Position numbers and translations under genes: made by a program
The notes under the pieces: model-generated
What the model saw: only the letters and a program-made list of their open reading frames with translations
Database searches by the model: none
Told to the model about the DNA's origin: nothing
In this document: positions 17,191 through 25,948 of the stretch, piece after piece
Layout of the letters: every line of letters begins with the position of its first letter
Numbering within the stretch: position 1 is the first letter of the stretch
Source: DATJMJ01 sp035503915
Lineage (GTDB): Bacteria > Actinomycetota > Acidimicrobiia > Acidimicrobiales > Palsa-688
Direction: 5' to 3'
DNA length: 64,000 bases
Assembly: GCA_035503915.1 (NCBI GenBank)
Contig: DATJSU010000022.1
Coordinates: forward strand, 186,001 to 250,000

Positions 17191-17718
17191 CTACGGTTGC
17201 TCGCCAAGGTTGAACGTCGCCAGGTCGTTATAAGTTGCGCCCTTTGGGTTGAGCTCGCTTCGTACTAGCGAGACGGAACGCACCTGCCATGACGATGCCA
17301 GCGGTTGCAGGAGCTCGCGTTCGCGGCGCAAGTTGGCGCCGCCACGAGACCGGGCAATTGTCACGTGCCCTATGAAGGGCCGGCCGGACGGTGCTTGGCC
17401 CAGACGTGTGCTCGAGGCAACAACTGCTTCGGCGAGCGGCGCCAAGCCCTCTACGGGCCAGATCACCAGGTGCGGGCCGAGGAACTGCGTAGCAGGCCCG
17501 CCGCAGGCCTCGAGCGGTCCCACAATGCTCGCCACCGCTGGCCCCAAATTGGATATCGCGAGGTCGACGTCCGGAGCGGAAAGCTCGCCGAAAAAGCGCA
17601 ATGTTATGTGCCACTGGTCATGGGTCGACCAACGAAGGATCTCGCGCTGCGGGCGGATGATGCCGGCAAGTGCTTCGAGGACGGGCGGAGGCGGCCAGAC
17701 AGCGACGAAACATCTCAT
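17191..17718 (-). CDS. thpR: RNA 2',3'-cyclic phosphodiesterase
   Basis: A 175-residue 2H phosphoesterase of the LigT/ThpR family, which opens 2',3'-cyclic phosphate ends of RNA. Both HxT/S catalytic motifs are present: HITLRFFGEL (His37, Thr39) and HVTIARS (His118, Thr120). The N-terminus MRCFVAVWPP is typical of the family. In mycobacteria and relatives a thpR gene also lies near recA. The DUF1707 gene follows on the same strand after 99 bases. Confidence 0.92.
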   Translation of the reverse strand: MRCFVAVWPPPPVLEALAGIIRPQREILRWSTHDQWHITLRFFGELSAPDVDLAISNLGPAVASIVGPLEACGGPATQFLGPHLVIWPVEGLAPLAEAVVASSTRLGQAPSGRPFIGHVTIARSRGGANLRRERELLQPLASSWQVRSVSLVRSELNPKGATYNDLATFNLGEQP

Positions 17719-18097
17719 TTGACCAGTGTGTTCAACTGCCGCTGCTCGGCGCTAGCCGCTCGCTCATCGGCGGTGCCGGTAAGGCCCGCAGTGCCAGCAG
17801 TGCCCGCAAGGCCCGCGAACAGCAACAGTTACAAGGTTTTGCGCCTAGTTCGCCGCGGGCCGCTGATCGCGGGTATGATCAGGGTTACTAAGGCAGACCG
17901 AACGAGCACCTAAGAGCACTGCGCCCGCTCTCACGACGAGGGCTGAGGCGCTAGGAAGGGTCGCCTCGGGAGCAGGCTGGCGGGGACCCGCTCAACCGAG
18001 GCAACCGCGCGCGATGTTAGCTCTTTACGAGCTCTGGCGTGCCCAGGTACACACGGTAGCCCACGCGCCTTTGCACGAAAGCCTTAAGCTCTTTTGA
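17719..18097. other. Intergenic region between thpR and miaB
   Basis: These 379 bases lie between divergent genes. A TATGAT hexamer at 17874-17879 could be a -10 element for miaB, but no good -35 was found. A possible hairpin lies at 17963-18002. If that -10 is used, miaB mRNA would have a leader of about 210 bases. The part next to thpR is built of short repeats around GCCCGC and AGTGCC. I recognise no known riboswitch or RNA gene here. Confidence 0.5.
17963..18002 (+). other. Possible hairpin in the miaB leader
   Basis: GCCTCGG at 17963-17969 can pair with CCGAGGC at 17996-18002, a 7-base GC-rich stem. The enclosed bases can pair further (CGGG with CCCG). There is no T run after it, so it does not look like an intrinsic terminator. 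Confidence 0.4.
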
Positions 18098-19606
18098 GTG
18101 AGCTCGCACCAAGCTGGACCGGTCGGCACCGAGGTACCGGCGGCTTCGGCTCGCCGTTACTTCGTGCGAACCTTTGGGTGCCAGATGAACGAGCATGACT
18201 CAGAACGCCTCGCCGGGCTCTTTGAATCAAATGGCATGGTGCCGGCAGCCAGCGTCGATGAGGCCGACGTAGTCGTGCTCAACACTTGCTGCATCAGAGA
18301 AAACGCAGACAACCGCCTCTACGGCAACCTTGGCCGGCTCCGTGCATTGAAGCGGGAGCGCCCAGATCTGCAGATCGCAGTTGGCGGGTGCCTGGCACAA
18401 AAGGACAGGGAAAGGGTCCTCGAGCGCGCGCCCTGGGTCGACGCCGTCTTTGGCACCCACAACGTCGGACGCGCGGCTGAGCTCTTGGAGCGTGCACGGG
18501 CAGAGGGACCTCTCGTCGAGGTGCTTGAAGCCGCCCAGACAGAGGAGAGCTCATTTCCTTCGGCGCTCCCAGTGAAGCGCGAGCTCCCCTTCTCGGCCTG
18601 GGTGACGGTCCAAGTGGGCTGCGACAACAAGTGCGCGTTCTGCATTGTGCCCTCCGTTAGGGGCAAAGAGGTGAGCAGGCCCTTCGGGCAGATCGTGACG
18701 GAAGTCGAGGACCTCGCCTCAAGGGGGACTGTCGAGGTCACCCTCCTCGGCCAAAATGTCAACTCCTATGGGCGAGACCTCGCGCTAAAAGCTCGCGCTC
18801 GCCCAGATTGGCGGGAACACGCCTACCAAACCGGCGAGGAGTGGGCGCGTTCGGCTTCACCGAGAGCCCGCCCTCTTTTCGCTGACCTTCTGCGAGCAGT
18901 GTCAGGCGTGGACGGGATCGACAGGGTGCGCTTTACCAGCCCGCACCCCAAGGACCTGCGGCCCGAGACGATCGAGGCGATGGCGAGCGAAAAGGCCGTT
19001 TGCCCGCACCTGCACCTTCCTCTCCAGTCGGGCAGCGACCGCGTCCTAGGCCTCATGCGCCGCGGGTACACGGCCGAGCGGTACCTCGATCGCCTTGGGT
19101 CCGCGCGCGCAGCGATTGCCGACTTGGCGGTGACGACGGACATCATCGTCGGGTTCCCCGGCGAGACAGAGGAGGACTTCCAACGCACGCTGGAAGTTGC
19201 GGCGGAGGTTGAGTACGACAGCGCTTACACGTTCATTTTTTCGCCACGGCCCGGCACTGAAGCTGCCGGTTGGCAAGACCGCTTTGTCCCTCCGCAAGTG
19301 TGCGCCGAGCGCTTCGAGCGTCTTCGCCAGGTTGTTGAGCGGAGCGCTCTACGCCGGCACCAAGCCCGCCTTGGCCTCACCGAAGAAGTACTGATCGAAG
19401 GACCGGCCAAAAGAGGTGGCCCGGGGGTGTTTTCTGGTCGCACCCGCCACAACAAGCTGGTACATGTGGAGCACGAGCGCCTCCGGGCCGGCTCGACGGT
19501 GGAGGTGCTCGTCGAGGAGGCGGCTGCCCATTTCCTCAAAGCCAAGGTGCTGCGAGTGCTGGCCCCGCCCCGGCACCGGGTGCTCATCCCGGTGATGGCG
19601 AGCTGA
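18098..19606 (+). CDS. miaB: tRNA-2-methylthio-N6-dimethylallyladenosine synthase
   Basis: MiaB methylthiolates i6A37 of tRNAs reading UNN codons, acting after MiaA, whose gene follows. The 502-residue protein has the UPF0004 cysteines Cys28 (RTFGCQMNEHDSERLAG), Cys64 and Cys98, and the radical-SAM triad Cys175, Cys179, Cys182 (VGCDNKCAFC). HLHLPLQSGSDRVL lies in the barrel, and a TRAM-type RNA-binding domain ends the protein. The GTG at 18098 gives about 20 extra residues before the conserved YFVRTFGCQ. The stop TGA at 19604-19606 overlaps the proposed CTG start of miaA. Confidence 0.96.
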   Translation: MSSHQAGPVGTEVPAASARRYFVRTFGCQMNEHDSERLAGLFESNGMVPAASVDEADVVVLNTCCIRENADNRLYGNLGRLRALKRERPDLQIAVGGCLAQKDRERVLERAPWVDAVFGTHNVGRAAELLERARAEGPLVEVLEAAQTEESSFPSALPVKRELPFSAWVTVQVGCDNKCAFCIVPSVRGKEVSRPFGQIVTEVEDLASRGTVEVTLLGQNVNSYGRDLALKARARPDWREHAYQTGEEWARSASPRARPLFADLLRAVSGVDGIDRVRFTSPHPKDLRPETIEAMASEKAVCPHLHLPLQSGSDRVLGLMRRGYTAERYLDRLGSARAAIADLAVTTDIIVGFPGETEEDFQRTLEVAAEVEYDSAYTFIFSPRPGTEAAGWQDRFVPPQVCAERFERLRQVVERSALRRHQARLGLTEEVLIEGPAKRGGPGVFSGRTRHNKLVHVEHERLRAGSTVEVLVEEAAAHFLKAKVLRVLAPPRHRVLIPVMAS

Positions 19607-20526
19607 GCAAGCCGGTCGGCGCTCGGCATTTCGCTCTCGTTGGCGCGACCGCGTCTGGGAAGTCCGCCATTGCGCTCGAAGTTGCCTTACACCTCGGGGA
19701 CGTGGAAATTGTCAGCGCCGATTCGATGCAGGTCTACCGCGGCATGGACATCGGCACTGCCAAGCCGGGCGCTCTCGAGAGGGCGGCGGTGCCACACCAC
19801 CTCCTTGACGTGGTGTGCTCATGGGAGGACTGGGACGTCGCCCGTTTCAGGGCGATGGCGGCCGAGGTGGTAGAGGGCATTGAATCGCGGGGGCACAGGG
19901 CGATGTTGGTTGGCGGCACCGGGCTCTACGTGCACGCCTTCATCGATGGCTTTGCCGTCCCCGGCAAGTGGCCGGAGGTCGCTCGTGAGCTCGAGCGAGA
20001 GCCGAGCACCTCCCTACTTTATGAGCGGCTGGCCGAGATTGACCCCGCCGGGGCGAGGCGGGTCGAAGCGGGGAACCGCCGCCGCGTGCTGCGAGCTTTG
20101 GAAGTTACCATCGGGAGCGGGCGCCCGTTTTCGAGCTTCGGTCCTGGGGTCGGGGCTTTCCCGAGCTCGGGCTGGCGGCTCGCGGGCGTCTGGTTGCCGC
20201 GTGCGGTGGTGGCAACGAGGGTCGAAGCCCGCTTTAAGGCGATGCTCCAAGCTGGCCTTTTGGAAGAGGTCCGCCACCTTGCGGCGCAACCCGAGGGTCT
20301 CTCGAGGACGGCCTCCCAGGCTCTCGGCTACCGGGAGCTCCTCGCTCACGTGCAAAAAGGCGTCCCTCTCCTCGAAGCTGCCGACGAGGCCGTTCGGCGC
20401 ACGCGCCAGTTCGCTCGCCGCCAAAGGATGTGGTGGCGCCGCGACCCTCGCGTCCGGTGGTTCGGGGCGGCAGAAAACCCTCTGGAGGTGACGCGTGCTT
20501 TGTTGGGAAACTGGGCAAATGGGTAG
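19603..20526 (+). CDS. miaA: tRNA dimethylallyltransferase, apparent CTG start
   Basis: MiaA prenylates A37 of tRNA. The P-loop ALVGATASGKS is encoded at about 19633-19665 and is followed by EIVSADSMQVYRGMDIGTAK, so translation must begin before 19630. In this frame there is no ATG, GTG or TTG between miaB codons near 19440 and the P-loop; the first canonical start, GTG at 19702, would delete the P-loop. The best candidate is CTG at 19603, which overlaps the miaB stop as CTGA and gives 307 residues, the normal size. The C-terminal RQFARRQRMWWRRD is the usual tRNA-contacting segment. A sequencing error is the alternative explanation for the missing start. Confidence 0.93.
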   Translation: MSKPVGARHFALVGATASGKSAIALEVALHLGDVEIVSADSMQVYRGMDIGTAKPGALERAAVPHHLLDVVCSWEDWDVARFRAMAAEVVEGIESRGHRAMLVGGTGLYVHAFIDGFAVPGKWPEVARELEREPSTSLLYERLAEIDPAGARRVEAGNRRRVLRALEVTIGSGRPFSSFGPGVGAFPSSGWRLAGVWLPRAVVATRVEARFKAMLQAGLLEEVRHLAAQPEGLSRTASQALGYRELLAHVQKGVPLLEAADEAVRRTRQFARRQRMWWRRDPRVRWFGAAENPLEVTRALLGNWANG

Positions 20527-21430
20527 GCCGGAGGGATTGGCGCTCGTCAAGTACGAGGGACTGGGGAACGATTTCCTTGTGCTGCTCGATGCCGAGGGGG
20601 CGCCGCCCCTCGATGTCGCGCTCGCGCGCGCAGCCTGCGACCGCCACCGCGGTTGGGGTGCGGATGGCATGCTGCGTGGGAGCCTGGCCCCGCCGGGAGC
20701 TGCTTGGCACCTCGCTTTCCAACTGCTCAACGCTGACGGCAGCGAAGCCGAGGTGAGCGGGAACGGCCTGCGCTGCTTGGTGCATGCTGCCGTCGACGAG
20801 GGGCTTGTGAACGCTGGCCCTGGATCGTCCGTTTCGGTCGTCACCCCGGCCGGGGGAAGGGAGGTCCACATCCGTGCGCTCGCCGCAGGTGAGATGTGGG
20901 CGAGCACCGAGATGGGCGAGCCCAAGGTGCGGGGTGGCGCGGAACTGTGCAATGTCGGCGATGGCCAGCTGCTCGTCGACGTCGGCAACCCTCACCTCGT
21001 AGTGCTCGGCCCTGACCCGGCGAGCATTGACGTGAGCGGTCTCGGGCGGACGTTGAGCGCCGCTGTTGGCGAGGGGGGCTGCAATGTCGAGTTCGTGACG
21101 CTCGGCCCCGGCCCGGACGAGGTGACCATGCGGGTGTGGGAACGGGGCGTCGGGGAGACCCTCGCCTGCGGCACCGGCTCCGTGGCGGCGGCGGCCGCGT
21201 TGCGCCACTGGGGCCGCGTGGCCAGCAAGGTTACCGTCCACCAACCAGGAGGTTCGGCGGAAGTGGAGCTGCGCTCTGATGGCGCCGCCGTCCTGAGCGG
21301 CCCGAGCCACCGCATCGGGCGTTGCTTCTTCGACCGCACCGGTGGCTTTCCTGGCTTCGATGCCCGGGCCACGGTGGGTGCCCGAGATGCTCGGGCGGGG
21401 CGCACGATGGGGGAGAGAGCGGGGAGCTAA
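20519..21430 (+). CDS. dapF: Diaminopimelate epimerase
   Basis: DapF converts LL- to meso-diaminopimelate, used in peptidoglycan and lysine synthesis. With the ATG at 20519, which overlaps the last 8 bases of miaA, the protein has 303 residues. It starts with VKYEGLGNDFLVL, and the catalytic cysteines are Cys86 (SGNGLRC) and Cys217 (ETLACGTGSVA). The last 30 residues form an Arg/Ala-rich tail beyond the usual family end. The miaA-dapF-hflX order is conserved in actinobacteria. It is the first of a run with dapC, dapD and dapE separated only by hflX. Confidence 0.96.
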   Translation: MGRPEGLALVKYEGLGNDFLVLLDAEGAPPLDVALARAACDRHRGWGADGMLRGSLAPPGAAWHLAFQLLNADGSEAEVSGNGLRCLVHAAVDEGLVNAGPGSSVSVVTPAGGREVHIRALAAGEMWASTEMGEPKVRGGAELCNVGDGQLLVDVGNPHLVVLGPDPASIDVSGLGRTLSAAVGEGGCNVEFVTLGPGPDEVTMRVWERGVGETLACGTGSVAAAAALRHWGRVASKVTVHQPGGSAEVELRSDGAAVLSGPSHRIGRCFFDRTGGFPGFDARATVGARDARAGRTMGERAGS

Positions 21431-21438
21431 TTGCGGGA

Positions 21439-22743
21439 ATGAGCCTCATAGAACGCAGCTTCCGGGAAAAGATCGTCCTCGTTGGTGTCACTCTTCCTCC
21501 CGGGAGCCACGGCTGGGACGGCGGCCCACCTGAAGCAGAGACGGAGCGCCACTTAGACGAGCTCGCTTTGCTGGTCGGTACGGCCGGTGCCGACGTGGTC
21601 GCCCGTGTCCATCAGCGCCGGGACGAGCCCGACCCCGCCACTTATGTTGGTCGGGGCAAGGCTCTCGAGCTCCGGGAGGTTTCCGAGTCCACTGACGCCG
21701 ACACCGTGGTCTTCGATGACGAGCTCTCACCGGCCCAGTCTCGGAACCTGGAAAAGATACTTGGTCGCACGGCGATCGACCGGACAGCAGTGATCCTCGA
21801 CATATTCGCACAGAACGCCGCCACCCAGGAAGGCCGCGCCCAGGTCGAGCTCGCCCAGCTCCGCTACCGCCTGCCGCGGTTGCGAGGCCGCGGCGCTGCC
21901 CTCTCGCAGCAAGCGGGGCGGATCGGCACCCGCGGGCCCGGGGAAACCCAGCTCGAAGTCGACCGGAGGCGGTTGGTCCGGCGGGTCCACAAGCTGGAGT
22001 CGGAGCTCTCCCAGCTCGAGCGCCGCCGCCGTCTGCAGCGCCAAGGCCGCCGTCAGAGCAGGCTTGCGTCGGTGTCGCTGGTCGGTTACACCAATGCAGG
22101 CAAGTCCACGTTGCTGAACGCGCTCACCGGAGCCGACGTAGTCGCTGACGACAGGCTTTTTGCAACCCTCGACCCTCGGACGAGGCGCTTCGCGCTCCCA
22201 GGCGGTGAGCCGGTCCTGGTCTCGGACACCGTGGGCTTTGTCCGCAAGCTCCCCCACCAGCTCGTCGAGGCTTTCCGCAGCACGCTCGAAGTTGTGGGCG
22301 AGGCAGACTTGCTCGTGCACCTGGTCGACTCGGCGGCGCCCGAGCCCGAGGGCCAGATCGATGCCGTGCGCTCAGTGCTTGCCGAGATAACGGCCGGCGA
22401 CATCCCCGAGCTGGTCGTGTTCAACAAAGCAGACATCGCGGCCGAGGCGTCGGCAAAATTGCTCTCGCGCTTCCCGGGGTCGGTCGCCATCTCGGCAGCG
22501 ACCGGGCAGGGGGTCGAGGCGCTGGTGGTCGCGATCGCTGACGTCCTTCACCAAAAGAACCGCGCACTGGTGCTCGAAGTGCCCTACAGCCGAGGCGACG
22601 TGGTCGCCGCTCTGCATCGCGAAGGCGAGGTCGTCTCGACAGAACAGGGCGAGAGCTCGGCGGTTTTCCAAGTGAAGTTGCCAGGTGCGGCTTTGGCACA
22701 ATTCGCTGAGTTCATAAGAGGCGACCAAAAGGAGACCGGCTGA
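21439..22743 (+). CDS. hflX: GTPase HflX
   Basis: HflX is a ribosome-associated GTPase that splits or rescues stalled 70S ribosomes. The 434-residue protein starts at ATG 21439. The HflX N-terminal domain carries YVGRGKALEL and DDELSPAQSRNLE, and the Gly-rich RIGTRGPGETQLEVDRRR precedes the G domain. G1 is GYTNAGKST (about 216-224), G3 DTVGF and G4 FNKAD. The frame is open upstream into dapF, but that part has no similarity. The TGA stop overlaps the dapC ATG as TGATG. Confidence 0.96.
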   Translation: MSLIERSFREKIVLVGVTLPPGSHGWDGGPPEAETERHLDELALLVGTAGADVVARVHQRRDEPDPATYVGRGKALELREVSESTDADTVVFDDELSPAQSRNLEKILGRTAIDRTAVILDIFAQNAATQEGRAQVELAQLRYRLPRLRGRGAALSQQAGRIGTRGPGETQLEVDRRRLVRRVHKLESELSQLERRRRLQRQGRRQSRLASVSLVGYTNAGKSTLLNALTGADVVADDRLFATLDPRTRRFALPGGEPVLVSDTVGFVRKLPHQLVEAFRSTLEVVGEADLLVHLVDSAAPEPEGQIDAVRSVLAEITAGDIPELVVFNKADIAAEASAKLLSRFPGSVAISAATGQGVEALVVAIADVLHQKNRALVLEVPYSRGDVVAALHREGEVVSTEQGESSAVFQVKLPGAALAQFAEFIRGDQKETG

Positions 22744-23903
22744 TGCCCCAGGACGTGCCGCAAGACGAGCCCTTCCGGCCTCCCACTTACCCCTATGACC
22801 GGCTCGAGCCGCTCCGCGCGCGAGCGGCCCAACACGATGGGGGCGCGGTGGACCTTTCGGTCGGCAGCCCCTGCGACCCACCGAGCTCAGCAGTTCTAGC
22901 GGCGCTCGCCGAAGCTGACCGCGGGGGTGCCTTGCGCGGCTACCCGTCCTCGGCCGGCTCGCTCGAGGCCCGGGAAGCGATCGCGCGGTGGACTGCTGTC
23001 CGGCTCGACCGTTTGATCTCGCCGCAAGACGTTGCTCTCTGCATCGGCACAAAGGAGTTAGTTGCAAGCCTCCCCAAAATGCTCCACCTGCGGGCCCCAT
23101 CCCGAGACACTGTCCTTTACCCGGAACTGGCATACCCGACTTATGAGATGGGCGCGCTCCTCGCGGGGCTACGAGCGGTACCTGTGCCAGTCGACGAGGG
23201 GTTCCGCCTCCGCCTCTCGCCCAGTGCCGTAAGCGAGGAGGACGCGTCCAGGGCGCTCGTCCTTTGGGTGAACAGCCCGGGGAACCCTGCCGGGCAGGTC
23301 GAAGATCTGCGCCGTGTCGTCGCCTGGGCGCGTTCTCAGGGCGTCCTGGTGGCAAGTGACGAGTGTTACATCGAGCACACTTGGGGGCGCCCGCCCGAAT
23401 CGGTGATCGGCCTTGGTGGTGAACCTGGCGGGTTGGGGGGAGTGCTCGCGGTGCACTCGCTGTCCAAGCGGAGCAACCTTGCTGGGTTGCGGTTTGGTTG
23501 GTACGCCGGGGACCCCGAGGTGGTTGCGTTCCTGCGCGACGTGCGCCAGCACTCGGGCTTGATGGTCCCAGGCCCGGCCCAGAGCGCCGGGGTGGCGGCG
23601 CTTTCCGACCAGGCGCACGCTGAGGCCCAGCGGGACCGCTATCGTCATCGGCTCACCCGCCTGCGGGAGATCCTCGCTTGCATGGGCGTAGACGCGCCGC
23701 TGCCGGAGGGCGGGATATACCTCTGGGTACCGGCGCCTGGAGGTGATGCCTGGGGCTTCGCCGAGCAGCTGGCGGAACGTGGCGGTCTCGTGGTTTCCCC
23801 CGGGGAGTTCTACGGCAAGGCTGGAGCCGGCTACGTACGGGTCGCGGCCGTCGCGCCAACTGAGCGGATAGAGCTCGTTGCATCCCGGGTCGGGTGCGCA
23901 TAG
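22743..23903 (+). CDS. dapC: Succinyldiaminopimelate transaminase
   Basis: A 386-residue class I/II PLP aminotransferase. The PLP lysine is Lys242 in HSLSKRSNLAGLR, and NSPGNPAGQ and SDECYIEH are the cofactor-contact motifs. The sequence around SKRSNLAGLRFG and the neighbouring dapD and dapE make it DapC, which transaminates N-succinyl-2-amino-6-ketopimelate. ATG at 22743 overlaps the hflX stop. In mycobacteria dapC lies far from dapF, so this placement is a local cluster. Confidence 0.9.
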   Translation: MPQDVPQDEPFRPPTYPYDRLEPLRARAAQHDGGAVDLSVGSPCDPPSSAVLAALAEADRGGALRGYPSSAGSLEAREAIARWTAVRLDRLISPQDVALCIGTKELVASLPKMLHLRAPSRDTVLYPELAYPTYEMGALLAGLRAVPVPVDEGFRLRLSPSAVSEEDASRALVLWVNSPGNPAGQVEDLRRVVAWARSQGVLVASDECYIEHTWGRPPESVIGLGGEPGGLGGVLAVHSLSKRSNLAGLRFGWYAGDPEVVAFLRDVRQHSGLMVPGPAQSAGVAALSDQAHAEAQRDRYRHRLTRLREILACMGVDAPLPEGGIYLWVPAPGGDAWGFAEQLAERGGLVVSPGEFYGKAGAGYVRVAAVAPTERIELVASRVGCA

Positions 23904-23965
23904 GTCGGCTGAGCCCAGTACTAGCCACGACAGGTTCCCCGGAGCCGCACTAGCATCCGGCTCCT

Positions 23966-24787
23966 GTGGACCTGCAAAGCCGAATTGAGGACCTCTGGGA
24001 GGAGCGCGACGGTCTCGGGCCGGGTAATGCAGAGGAGGCCGAAGTCGTTCGCGAGGCGGTAGCGCTGCTCGACTCCGGCCAAGAGCGCGTGGCAGAAGTC
24101 GCCGGGGAGGGGCCGGTGGTGGTGAACGGGTGGTTGAAGAAGGCGGTCCTGCTGTTCTTCAAGGTTTCTGCGATGGAAGTCACCGAGCTCGGGCCGTTCG
24201 AGTATGTCGACCGCATCCCCCTCAAACACGGTTTCGAGGCATTAGGGGTGAGAGTGGTACCTGGGGCTTCGGCCCGATGGGGGAGCTTCATCGGCCGCGG
24301 GGCGGTGCTGATGCCGAGCTATGTGAACATCGGCGCCTACGTCGGGCCTGGCACCATGGTGGACACCTGGGCAACGGTCGGTAGCTGCGCGCAGGTGGGG
24401 AGCGACGTCCACCTTGCCGGAGGAGTTGGTGTGGGAGGCGTGCTCGAGCCCCCACAGGCTGCCCCTGTCGTGATCGGCGACGGGGCAAATATCGGGAGCC
24501 GGAGCATGATCACCCAGGGGGCAAGAGTAGGCAAGGGAGCAGTGCTCGGAGAGGGGAGCCTCCTCAACCCGTCGATACCGGTAATTGACGCGGCTACCGG
24601 GAAGGAGCTCTCTCGCGGGGAGGTGCCGCCCTGGTCTGTCGCCGTTGCCGCAACGCGCTCCAGGCAGTTCCCCGGTGGTGCCTTCGGGCTCCCCTGCATG
24701 CTCGTCATCTCGTGGCTGAAGGAGGGCGAGCGCCACTCGAAGGCACAGCTGGAGGACGTCCTCCGCGAACACGCCGCTGGGCCGTGA
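23966..24787 (+). CDS. dapD: Tetrahydrodipicolinate N-succinyltransferase (E. coli-type)
   Basis: DapD succinylates tetrahydrodipicolinate, opening the succinylase branch. The 273-residue protein has the N-terminal helical part (WLKKAVLLFFKV) and a left-handed beta-helix with the strong motif VLMPSYVNIGAYVGPGTMVD and the continuation TWATVGSCAQVG. This is the pattern of the E. coli enzyme (274 residues), not the longer actinobacterial DapD of mycobacteria. The GTG at 23966 gives MDLQSRIEDLWEER, aligning with the E. coli start. The stop overlaps the dapE GTG as GTGA. Confidence 0.94.
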   Translation: MDLQSRIEDLWEERDGLGPGNAEEAEVVREAVALLDSGQERVAEVAGEGPVVVNGWLKKAVLLFFKVSAMEVTELGPFEYVDRIPLKHGFEALGVRVVPGASARWGSFIGRGAVLMPSYVNIGAYVGPGTMVDTWATVGSCAQVGSDVHLAGGVGVGGVLEPPQAAPVVIGDGANIGSRSMITQGARVGKGAVLGEGSLLNPSIPVIDAATGKELSRGEVPPWSVAVAATRSRQFPGGAFGLPCMLVISWLKEGERHSKAQLEDVLREHAAGP

Positions 24788-25890
24788 GCGACCTGCTCGC
24801 TCTCGCCCAAGAGCTAGTGGCGATACCGTCCGTCTCTCTCCAAGAGGCTCAGATAGCCGACTTTGTAGAGGGTTTTGCCCGGGGCGCGCCTTGGCTCGAA
24901 GTGGACCGCATCGGTGACAACGTAGTCGCCCGCACCCATGGCGCCTTGCCGGTGAGGGTGCTCTTGGCCGGTCACTTGGACACCGTGCCGCCCCCGAGCC
25001 GGCGTGGTGCCGAGGGCGGCCCCGAGAGCGCGCCGGGCGACAACCAGGTCACGGGGACGGACGGGGGAACACTCTGGGGCCTCGGTTCCACAGACATGAA
25101 GGGTGGCCTTGCGGTCATGCTCGACCTTGCTGCCAGCCTTCGCGCCCCGAACTGCGACCTCACGTACGTCTTTTATGTGGCTGAAGAGATCGCGCGTGCC
25201 CATAGCGGCCTTCTCGCCCTGGCCGAGTCTCACCCGGATCTCCTCGATGCTGACACAGCGATCGTTTGCGAGCCGACCAACTGCCTTGTCGAAGCAGGTT
25301 GCCAGGGAGTGCTCAGGGCGGAAATCGTCCTACGGGGAGCTCGCGCCCACGTGGCCCGCCCGTGGACGGGTAGCAACGCGGTACATCGGCTCGGTCCTTT
25401 GTTGGGCCTGATTTCCAGCGTGCCGCCTAGGAAAGTCCAAATCGACGGCTGCTCTTACCAAGAGTCGCTCCAGGCGGTACGCACCTGGGGCGGCGTCGCG
25501 GCGAACGTCCTGCCGGAAGTGGCGGGCATAGAAGTGAACTACCGCTTCGCACCCGATCGGGACAAGGAAGCGGCAAGAGCCGCATTGAGGGAAATGGTGG
25601 CCTCCGTGCTGGAGGAAGGCGACGCCCTTGTTTTCACCGACGCGGCCCCTGCTGCGTTGCCGTCGCTCCAAGACCCCGTCCTTGCCAGGCTTCTCCAGCT
25701 GACGGGCCACCCTCCGGCCGGGAAATTGGGTTGGACAGACGTCGCGTTTTTCTCCGAGAGAGGTACTCCCGCTGCCAACTTCGGCCCTGGTGACCCCGAG
25801 CTCGCGCACGCGCCAGGCGAACGCGTCACCCGGGCCGAGCTCGAACGCGCCCGCGCGGTCCTGGGCTCTCTCCTGGGAGAAGGTGGCTGA
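24784..25890 (+). CDS. dapE: Succinyl-diaminopimelate desuccinylase
   Basis: An M20-family di-zinc amidohydrolase of 368 residues when started at the GTG overlapping the dapD stop. Metal ligands and catalytic residues are visible: His64 and Asp66 in LAGHLDTVPP, Asp104 in GLGSTDMKGGLAVML, and Glu134/Glu135 in YVAEEIA. The SRRGAEGGP insertion after the first motif is Gly-rich. Position after dapC and dapD supports succinyl-DAP as substrate rather than acetylornithine. The frame is open 24 codons upstream inside dapD, but that part has no similarity. Confidence 0.93.
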   Translation: MSDLLALAQELVAIPSVSLQEAQIADFVEGFARGAPWLEVDRIGDNVVARTHGALPVRVLLAGHLDTVPPPSRRGAEGGPESAPGDNQVTGTDGGTLWGLGSTDMKGGLAVMLDLAASLRAPNCDLTYVFYVAEEIARAHSGLLALAESHPDLLDADTAIVCEPTNCLVEAGCQGVLRAEIVLRGARAHVARPWTGSNAVHRLGPLLGLISSVPPRKVQIDGCSYQESLQAVRTWGGVAANVLPEVAGIEVNYRFAPDRDKEAARAALREMVASVLEEGDALVFTDAAPAALPSLQDPVLARLLQLTGHPPAGKLGWTDVAFFSERGTPAANFGPGDPELAHAPGERVTRAELERARAVLGSLLGEGG

Positions 25891-25948
25891 GAGTTGCGGC
25901 CCCGCGCATTGCGGCCAGGCGACTGAGCACTGTGCCTGAGGCCTGCGC

